This document shows, one piece after another, positions 58,864 to 64,000 of a stretch of 64,000 bases of DNA (within the stretch, counting starts at the first letter, position 1; each line of letters starts with the position of its first letter). Made by a program: the position numbers and the translations under genes. This DNA comes from Streptomyces netropsis (GTDB lineage: Bacteria > Actinomycetota > Actinomycetes > Streptomycetales > Streptomycetaceae). Under the pieces are notes generated by a model. The model made no database searches. It was not told where the DNA came from and was given only the letters and a program-made list of their open reading frames with translations. The stretch lies in assembly GCF_014203545.1 (NCBI RefSeq), contig NZ_JACHJG010000016.1, positions 92,817-156,816 of the forward strand, written 5' to 3'.

Positions 58864-58894
58864 ACCGTAGAAGTTGACGCAACGGCAACCGCAA
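58864..58894 (-). promoter_or_regulatory. MerR-type promoter with 19-bp spacer for the tipA-like gene
   Basis: On the minus strand TTGCGG (58894-58889) and TACGGT (58869-58864) are exactly 19 bases apart. The spacer holds the imperfect dyad GTTGCCGTTGCGTCAAC (58889-58873). Overlong spacers with a central dyad are the hallmark of MerR-activated promoters. Confidence 0.75.
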
Positions 58895-58918
58895 GCCGCA
58901 ATCGGCGCCGGCCGGGCC

Positions 58919-60601
58919 TCAGAGCCGGGACAGCTCGTCCACCAGGTCGTCGAGGCCCAGCGGGCCCTGGGACAGGGCCGCCATGTGCCAGGCCTTGAGG
59001 TCGAAGGACGCCCCCCGCGCCGCGCGGGCGTTCTCCCGGCCGCGCAGCCACGCGCGCTCACCCAGCTTGTAGCCGATGGCCTGCGCCGGCAGGGAGAGGT
59101 AGCGGGTCAGCTCGCTCTCCACGAACGCCGCGGGGCGGCTGCTGTGCCGGCCGAAGAAGTCCTGGGCCAGCTCCGGGGTCCAGCGCTCGCCCGGGTGGAA
59201 GGGCGAGTCCGCCGGGATCCGCAGTTCCAGGTGCATGCCGATGTCCACGACGACGCGGCACGCGCGCATCATCTGCGCGTCCAGACAGCCGAGTCGGCGC
59301 TCCGGGTCCGGCAGGAATCCCAGCTCGTCCATGAGCCGCTCCGCGTACAGCGCCCAGCCCTCCAGGTTGGCGCTGACCTTGCCGATCGTCGCCTGGTAGC
59401 GGGAGAGGCGGTCGGCGACGTGCACCCACTGGGCGATCTGGAGGTGATGGCCGGGCACGCCCTCGTGGTACCAGGTGGACACCAGGTCGTAGACGGGGAA
59501 ACGGGTCGCGCCCATGGTCGGCAGCCAGGTGCGGCCGGGGCGGGAGAAGTCCTCCGACGGGCCGGTGTAGTACGGGGCGGCGGCCGAGCCCGCGGGGGCG
59601 ATACGGGACTCCACCACCCTGAGCGGGGCGGCGAGTTCGAAGTGGGTGCCGTCCAGCGCCTCGATCGCCTCGTCCATCAGCTTCTGCAGCCAGAGGCGGG
59701 TCTCCTCGACGCCCTCGATGTGGCTGCCGTGCGCGTCGAGGTGCGCCAGCGCCTCCCAGGGGCCCGCGCCGGGCAGGATCTTGCCCGCCTCGGTCTTCAT
59801 CTCGGCGAGCAGCCGGTGGTATTCGGACCAGCCGTACGCGTACGCCTCGTCCAGATCGAGGTCGGTGCCGTTGAAGTAGCGTGCCCAGCGGGCGTACCGC
59901 TCCCGTCCCACGGTGTCCGGGGCGCCCTCGATCGCCGGGGCGTAGACGTCCCGCATCCAGTCGCGCAGCCCGGCCACCGCGGCCGTGGCCTTGGCGGCGG
60001 CGTCGTCGAGTTCACGGCGCAGGGGGTCCGGCCCCGCCGCGGCGAACTCCTGGAACCAGCCGCGCCCCTCGTCCACCCACTCCGTCAACTGCCCGACGAC
60101 GGTCCGTGTCGCGCGCGGTCCGCCCGGCAGCTTCCGGTCGAGGCCGAGGGCCAGCGACTCCCGGTACCCGGCGAGGGCCCCGGGCACGGCTCGCAGCCGC
60201 GCGGCCACGGCCGACCAGTCCTCCTCGGTCTCCGTCGGGGTGACCGTGAAGATCTTCCGCACGCTGTGCACGGGTGAGCTGAGATTGCTGACCGACCGCA
60301 GCCCCTCCTCGGCCTCGTGCACGGCGAGCTGCGCCGTGAGCCGCTCCCGCAACAGCCGCCCGCACCGGCGCTCCACATCCCGCTCGGCGCCCGGCAGCCG
60401 TTCCGCGTCGGCGAGTCGGCTCAGCGTCGCGCGGGAGAGATCGGCGAGGGCCTCCTGGCCGGCGGGGGAGAAGTCAGGGAGCCGTGGGGAGCTCTCCCGA
60501 ACTCCCAGGTAGGTGCCGGTGATCGGGTCGAGGGCGATGAGGGCGTCGACGTGGGCGTCGGCCACCTGGCGGGGCAGCGCGCCGTTGGAGGTCTCTGGCA
60601 T
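58919..60601 (-). CDS. DUF885-family protein, putative metallopeptidase
   Basis: A 560-residue protein of the DUF885 family. The HExxH-like signature is TWYHEGVPGHHLQIAQW, followed by a downstream glutamate region EGWALYAERLMDELGF, which gives the H-E-x-x-x-x-H-H pattern of this gluzincin-related group. Mostly helical, with no signal peptide; it probably acts in the cytoplasm on a peptide substrate. ATG 60601 is preferred because AGGAT lies six bases upstream. Confidence 0.85.
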   Translation of the reverse strand: MPETSNGALPRQVADAHVDALIALDPITGTYLGVRESSPRLPDFSPAGQEALADLSRATLSRLADAERLPGAERDVERRCGRLLRERLTAQLAVHEAEEGLRSVSNLSSPVHSVRKIFTVTPTETEEDWSAVAARLRAVPGALAGYRESLALGLDRKLPGGPRATRTVVGQLTEWVDEGRGWFQEFAAAGPDPLRRELDDAAAKATAAVAGLRDWMRDVYAPAIEGAPDTVGRERYARWARYFNGTDLDLDEAYAYGWSEYHRLLAEMKTEAGKILPGAGPWEALAHLDAHGSHIEGVEETRLWLQKLMDEAIEALDGTHFELAAPLRVVESRIAPAGSAAAPYYTGPSEDFSRPGRTWLPTMGATRFPVYDLVSTWYHEGVPGHHLQIAQWVHVADRLSRYQATIGKVSANLEGWALYAERLMDELGFLPDPERRLGCLDAQMMRACRVVVDIGMHLELRIPADSPFHPGERWTPELAQDFFGRHSSRPAAFVESELTRYLSLPAQAIGYKLGERAWLRGRENARAARGASFDLKAWHMAALSQGPLGLDDLVDELSRL

Positions 60602-60731
60602 GCGGACATCCTGGTACGGGCGGAGGGCCGGCGTCACTGGGGCCGATGGCCCCGGTAGATTCTGGAACAAGTGCGCAGTGGTGATCCGAGATGTCGCCGG
60701 ACAAGTCAGTGACGGCTCTCAGAGGGTACTG

Positions 60732-60989
60732 ATGGGAGCCCAGTCGATGAACGTTGAGCAGCTCATGGAGCAGTTGGGCCGCGCTGGTGTCAGCGTGCTC
60801 GTCAAGGTGGACGACGTGCGAATGACGGAGGGCCGCCAGCCCTGGACCGTGGTGATGACGGGGGCGGTGCTCGGTGAGGACGAGTATGTGCATGTCGAGG
60901 CATCCACTCTCGACGAGTGCCTGAAGAAGGCCATCGGCCGTCTGCAGGCCTGCCCTGGTGAATGGGATTGGGTGACGGAACTCCTGTAG
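60732..60989 (+). CDS. Conserved small hypothetical protein
   Basis: An 85-residue acidic protein (NVEQLMEQLGRAGVSVLVKVDDVRM ... PWTVVMTGAVLGEDEYVHVEASTLDECLKKAIGRLQACPGEWDWVTELL). It looks like a complete small alpha/beta domain. I do not recognise a function. AGAGGG precedes ATG 60732; ATG 60747 with GGGAG is an equally good start. It is next to the left end of the IS630-like element, which has not disrupted it. Confidence 0.7.
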   Translation: MGAQSMNVEQLMEQLGRAGVSVLVKVDDVRMTEGRQPWTVVMTGAVLGEDEYVHVEASTLDECLKKAIGRLQACPGEWDWVTELL

Positions 60990-61042
60990 CCCGCACTGCG
61001 CGGTTTCCCGCGCCGACAGGTGTCGCGGTCCCTAGTGCCGCA

Positions 61043-62005
61043 TCAGGCAACGTTCGCCCTGTTCACGACCTCGCGGAGCCGTTCGTCGGTGGCGTGCTTG
61101 TTCCGCCAGATGATGTAGCGGCGGATCATGCTTCCCTGCTCCTTGTGGCTGGTGTGGTCGGTGCCGTCCAGGGTGAAGTAGCGAAGGGCGGTGAACTGGG
61201 CCTCGATGCGGTTCAGCCAGGAGCTGTTGGTCGGGGTACAGGCGAACTCAACGTTGTTGGCCTCGGCCCAGTCGCCGACCCGGGTGTCCTTCTTCGTGGT
61301 CAGGTGCGGGGAGAAGTTGTCGAGCACGATGGCGATGCGGGTCGTCGGCGGGTAGAGGCTGCGCAGGTAGCGGCAGAACTCCAAGAACCTCGTCCGGGTC
61401 TTCTTCGGCTTGATGTGGCCGTAGAGCTTGTCCCGGGCCAGGTCGTAGGCGGCGAACAGGTGCCGGACCCCGTGCGGGCGGGTGTAGGTCGCTCGCCTGC
61501 GGGGCCTCGATTCCCGGTCGGGGTCCTGGTGCTCCCCTCCACGCTCGGCCCATTGCCTCCCGGGGTGGGGCTGGAGGTTGAGCGGACCGAACTCGTCCAG
61601 GCATAAGACGACTTCAGGATCACCCACCTCGGGTACGACCTCACCGTCGGCAATCGCGTAGAGGTGCTCGACGCGGGCCTTCTTGGCTGCATGGTCCGGG
61701 TCGCGGGAGGTCTTCCAGGTCTTCACGCGTTGAAACGAGACGCCCTCCTCGCGGAGCAGGATCCGAAGGCCCTCGTGGCTGATGTCGTCGACCACCCCCT
61801 CGGCGACCAGGAAGGCAGCCAGCTTGGCCAGACTCCAGATCGAGAACGGCAGGCCGTGCTCGACCGGCCTGGACCTGGCGATTTTCTTGATCTCCCGGCG
61901 TTCCGGGAGAGTGAAGGTCTTGGGCCGGCCGCCCTTGTACTTCGGGTAGAGCGCCCCGAAGCCGTCGGCATTGAAGTTGTGGATCACGTCCCGGACCCGG
62001 TCCAC
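61043..62005 (-). pseudogene. IS630-family transposase, 5' truncated
   Basis: The 320-codon frame contains the DDE catalytic core: first Asp in VLCLDEFGPLNL, second Asp in AIVLDNFSPHL, Glu in SWLNRIEAQF. The homeodomain-like GGRPKTFTLPERREIKKIA and FSIWSLAKLAAFLVAEGVVDDISHEGLRILL precede it. The frame is open only to about 62031 before a stop, so the usual first helix-turn-helix (60-100 residues) is missing. No ribosome binding site marks GTG 62005. The protein is likely inactive by itself, but the catalytic residues are intact. Confidence 0.8.
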
Positions 62006-62070
62006 GCTGACCAGCGCCCAGATGGCACGTCACACCACGACAGAGGCTTCCAAGTGGGGCGTTGCCCACC

Positions 62071-62115
62071 TTGACAGCACCATATCGTTTATCGATAGCA
62101 TCGAATAACGATATG
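62071..62115 (+). promoter_or_regulatory. Promoter with palindromic operator of the DUF2975/XRE operon
   Basis: TTGACA (62071-62076) is a consensus -35 box, with TAGCAT (62096-62101) as the -10 box 19 bases on. A 35-base imperfect palindrome (CATATCGTTTATCGAT at 62081-62096 and its complement at 62100-62115, 14 of 16 matched) covers the spacer and the -10 box. It is AT-rich compared with the rest of the window. The XRE protein of the operon is the obvious candidate to bind it. Confidence 0.65.
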
Positions 62116-62141
62116 ACGTCGCCTGAGTGGGAGGCATTCAC

Positions 62142-62756
62142 GTGCTCGACGCATCGACCTGGTGGTCGCGGGTCAACAATCATGTGCTGGAGTCGGCGCT
62201 GGGACTGGCGTTGCTGCTGGTGGGCCTGTTCAAGGTCTTACTGCCGGTCCTCGGGGTTGTCGGCCCGCTCGCGCTCGCGAGCACCACCCGCACGGTCGGC
62301 ATTGACGCCGACGTGCCCCTACCCGACACGACGGCTTCCGGGGCGGTGACACTGCGGGCGGCCGGCCGGGCCGAGCTGGTCTTCCACAGCCCGGGCTTCG
62401 GGGATCGGCTGCTGCTGATCCTGCCCGGTCTGGTCGGCGCGGTCCTGCTGCTCGTGATCTTCGATGTCCTCATCCGCCTGGCCCGCACCTTTCACGCAGG
62501 GGACTTCTTCGTCCCGAGGAACGCGCGCCGCCTGCTCGTCGTCTCCGGGCTGGTTTTCCTGATCGGCACGCTCCCCCCTGCTCTGGACGTTCTGACCACG
62601 CATCTCCTGGTCGACGGCACGCCGGTGGGGCAGGTCGTCCACACCCCTTACTCCCTCGACATGGTGGCGGTGTTCGGGGCCTTGCTGATCGCAGCGGCGG
62701 CTGCAGCGTTCCGTCAGGGTGCGCGTCTGCGCGAGGACGTAGAGGGCTTGGTCTGA
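62142..62756 (+). CDS. DUF2975 membrane protein
   Basis: A 204-residue membrane protein with four helices (LESALGLALLLVGLFKVLLPVLGVVGPLAL; LLLILPGLVGAVLLLVIFDVLIRLA; RRLLVVSGLVFLIGTLPPALDVL; MVAVFGALLIAAAAAAF). FHAGDFFVPRNARRL in the middle is the DUF2975 signature (GepF...n..rl). DUF2975 genes are typically paired with a small YozG-type XRE regulator, as here. GTG 62142 has GGGAGG eight bases upstream; GTG 62127 has none. Confidence 0.82.
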   Translation: MLDASTWWSRVNNHVLESALGLALLLVGLFKVLLPVLGVVGPLALASTTRTVGIDADVPLPDTTASGAVTLRAAGRAELVFHSPGFGDRLLLILPGLVGAVLLLVIFDVLIRLARTFHAGDFFVPRNARRLLVVSGLVFLIGTLPPALDVLTTHLLVDGTPVGQVVHTPYSLDMVAVFGALLIAAAAAAFRQGARLREDVEGLV

Positions 62757-62980
62757 TGCCGCCGGAGGACCCGCACGAGATCCGCTGTCACCTTGACCGG
62801 CTTCTGGCCGACCGCAGCATGACCCTGGCTGAGCTCGCCGATCGCGTCGGAGTGACGGTTGCGAACCTGTCGATCCTGAAGAACGACCGTGCCAAGGCGA
62901 TCCGCTTCAGCACTTTGAGCGCGATCTGCCGCGAGCTCCACTGCCAACCCGCAGACGTCCTCACATTCGGCACCCAGTGA
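62756..62980 (+). CDS. YozG-like XRE (Cro/CI) helix-turn-helix regulator
   Basis: A 74-residue repressor: IRCHLDRLLADRSMTLAELADRVGVTVANLSILKNDRAKAIRFSTLSAICRELHCQPADVLTF. This is the full Cro/C1-type fold with nothing else, as in YozG. Its ATG overlaps the stop of the DUF2975 gene (TGATG). It ends 54 bases before the right end of the mobile element. Confidence 0.88.
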   Translation: MPPEDPHEIRCHLDRLLADRSMTLAELADRVGVTVANLSILKNDRAKAIRFSTLSAICRELHCQPADVLTFGTQ

Positions 62981-63037
62981 GGACAAGCGGCGCGTCACGA
63001 AGCGACAGGGCAAAGGCTCTCTGACGCGGCACTAGGA

Positions 63038-63064
63038 GGCCCACCGGAAAAATTTCGGTGGGCC
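63038..63064 (+). terminator. Stem-loop just outside the mobile element
   Basis: GGCCCACCG (63038-63046) and CGGTGGGCC (63056-63064) pair over nine bases with an A/T loop. It shields the ALF-repeat gene from transcription coming out of the element. Confidence 0.65.
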
Positions 63065-63386
63065 GAATCCCGCGTAGCGCGATGCGCCTCGCAGGCTTCC
63101 CCGTCATAGGTAATGGCGAGATAAAGGCGGGCGGCGATAGCCTACCAGTTACCCGAACTTTGCCAGGAGTTGACTGAATTCCGGCTGTCATAAGGCCTGG
63201 AATCGCAGGCCGTACCCCCGGTAGTGATGGATGTGGGCATGACATAAGCCCATTTTCGGAGCCTTGCATTCCGCTCACTCCGGCCTCAAGTAAGGCCCCG
63301 CATAAGGCCACATGACGGTCAATCAGCGGGGTTATGCTCACCACGCGCCGATGAGTTTCGGCCATCAACTGACAAGAACGGTCAAC
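63065..63386 (+). promoter_or_regulatory. 322-base upstream region of the ALF-repeat gene with CATAAGGCC repeats
   Basis: No ORF is evident. CATAAGGCC occurs exactly at 63189 and 63301, with close variants at 63243 (CATAAGCCC) and 63289 (AGTAAGGCC). The region is less GC-rich than its surroundings, so it is probably a long promoter region. Confidence 0.4.
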
Positions 63387-64000
63387 GTGGTGAGAAGAAA
63401 GCCCTATCGGGCGAGACCCGGGGGAAAGCAGGGGCTCTGCACGCGCGCGGTGTGCCTGAGTGTGCTGCCCATGGCTCTCGTGGCGAGCCTGCTCGGAACG
63501 AGTACCGCCTTTGCGGCGGAAGAGCCCGACCAGCCGACCGATCGCGGTCGCGTCCTGGAATTGTGGAAGTCGGGCGGGCCCGGTGTCACGGCCGCCGCGG
63601 AGGCGGCCCTCATGGGCACCGACGAGGACGTGAAGCGGTTCCTCGGCAGCGAGAAGGAAATCGCCGAACTCCACGACGACCGCATCTACACGATGCAGCT
63701 CTTCACCGTCGGCGGTCGCGGGGTGCGCGAGGCCGCGAAGAAGGCGCTCGCCGGGTCCCGCGAGGATCTGACGGACTTCCTGAAGGACGGGTGGCGGGAG
63801 CCGCTCGAGCAGGACCAGCGGGTGCGGACCACGCAGATCGGCAGCGCCGGTGGCAGCGGTGTCCAGGACGCGGCGAAGGCCGCGCTCGGCGGCACGAGCG
63901 GCGACATCCGCGAGTTCCTCAGCGAGAACCAGTACACCGCCCGGGAGCAGGACGACCGGGTGCAGCTCATGCAGATCATGAGCGCCTCCGGCCCGGCGAC
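63387..64000 (+). CDS. Secreted ALF-repeat protein (3' end outside the window)
   Basis: GTG 63387 (or GTG 63390) opens a frame that runs to the window edge (204+ codons). Residues ~15-42 form a signal peptide with hydrophobic VCLSVLPMALVASLLGTSTAFAAEE. The rest is a series of ~45-residue helical repeats of the pattern vxxAAxAALxGTxxDvxxFLxxxxxxAxxxDxRvxxxQixxxGGxgV, the short ALF repeat found in large secreted Streptomyces proteins, some with toxin or protease C-termini. The ribosome binding site is weak. Confidence 0.82.
   Translation, partial: MVRRKPYRARPGGKQGLCTRAVCLSVLPMALVASLLGTSTAFAAEEPDQPTDRGRVLELWKSGGPGVTAAAEAALMGTDEDVKRFLGSEKEIAELHDDRIYTMQLFTVGGRGVREAAKKALAGSREDLTDFLKDGWREPLEQDQRVRTTQIGSAGGSGVQDAAKAALGGTSGDIREFLSENQYTAREQDDRVQLMQIMSASGPA

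Larger units (their letters stand above)
61033..63034. mobile_element. IS630-like element with passenger operon (about 2.0 kb)
   Basis: Ends TAGTGCCGCATCAG... (plus strand from 61033) and TAGTGCCGCGTCAG... (minus strand from 63034) match at about 22 of 30 positions, including the first nine bases. Both ends start at TA, the IS630/Tc1 target. Inside are a minus-strand IS630 transposase without its N-terminus (61043-62005) and a plus-strand operon of a DUF2975 membrane protein and an XRE regulator (62142-62980). It is about twice the size of a simple IS630 element. Confidence 0.75.

Overview
The window is chromosomal DNA of a Streptomyces or close relative. The evidence is very high GC with strong third-position bias, many GTG/TTG starts, iron boxes of the DmdR/IdeR type, an XRE-DUF5753/DUF397 regulatory remnant, mycothiol-type redox proteins, a GAF-type regulator, SpdB-like DUF2637, PucR, ALF-repeat and FG-GAP secreted proteins. 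I see no rRNA, tRNA or CRISPR array and no biosynthetic gene cluster.

Layout. 0-5.5 kb: end of a secreted FG-GAP protein, an APH-like kinase, a macrolide glycosyltransferase (Mgt/OleD type) with an operator-bearing and probably leaderless promoter, a secreted subtilisin, a DsbA-like nitroreductase and a LysE exporter. 5.6-8 kb: decayed accessory island (DUF397, broken XRE-DUF5753, methyltransferase with an internal deletion), a short MerR-like gene, and 0.88 kb of repeat-rich non-coding DNA. 8-10.9 kb: two unknown genes, one under an iron box, and an intracellular M14 carboxypeptidase with a small partner. 10.9-20.7 kb: one long minus-strand sulfur assimilation operon, in transcription order leader peptide, sir, zinc ribbon, cysH, cysC, cysD, cysN, sulfonate-type ABC transporter and sirohydrochlorin chelatase. 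It takes up sulfonate, activates sulfate, reduces it to sulfide and supplies the siroheme precursor. 21-29 kb: GNAT, GAF regulator, YihY, RsgA, the Ada/AlkA-Ogt alkylation repair pair, DUF456 and a LuxR regulator. 29-41 kb: degenerate PP2C, PoxB, DinB, anti-sigma-like ATPase, DUF2637, iron-boxed ferric reductase, GntR, a repeat block, a TPR protein with a perfect Crp-type site upstream, and a Tet(M)/OtrA-type ribosomal protection gene with an overlapping leader ORF. 41-50 kb: purine catabolism set (PucR, three-subunit xanthine dehydrogenase, NCS2 permease, XdhC). 50-56 kb: secreted trypsin-like protease, then a Mg2+ operon (P-type ATPase and MgtC) behind a 380-nt or longer leader holding two proline-containing small ORFs. 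56-57.3 kb: a second decayed island with a perfect 50-bp palindrome. 57.3-61 kb: RDD protein, TipA-like MerR regulator with a textbook 19-bp-spacer promoter, a DUF885 protein and a small unknown. 61.03-63.03 kb: an IS630-like element with ~30-bp inverted ends, a 5'-truncated transposase and a DUF2975/XRE passenger operon. 63-64 kb: start of a secreted ALF-repeat protein.

The strongest candidates for under-described biology are the Mg2+ leader with its small ORFs, the passenger-carrying IS630-like element, the overlapping leader ORFs of the ribosomal protection gene and of rsgA, and the operator-controlled leaderless mgt promoter. All functional statements are read from sequence and family knowledge; no searches were run.
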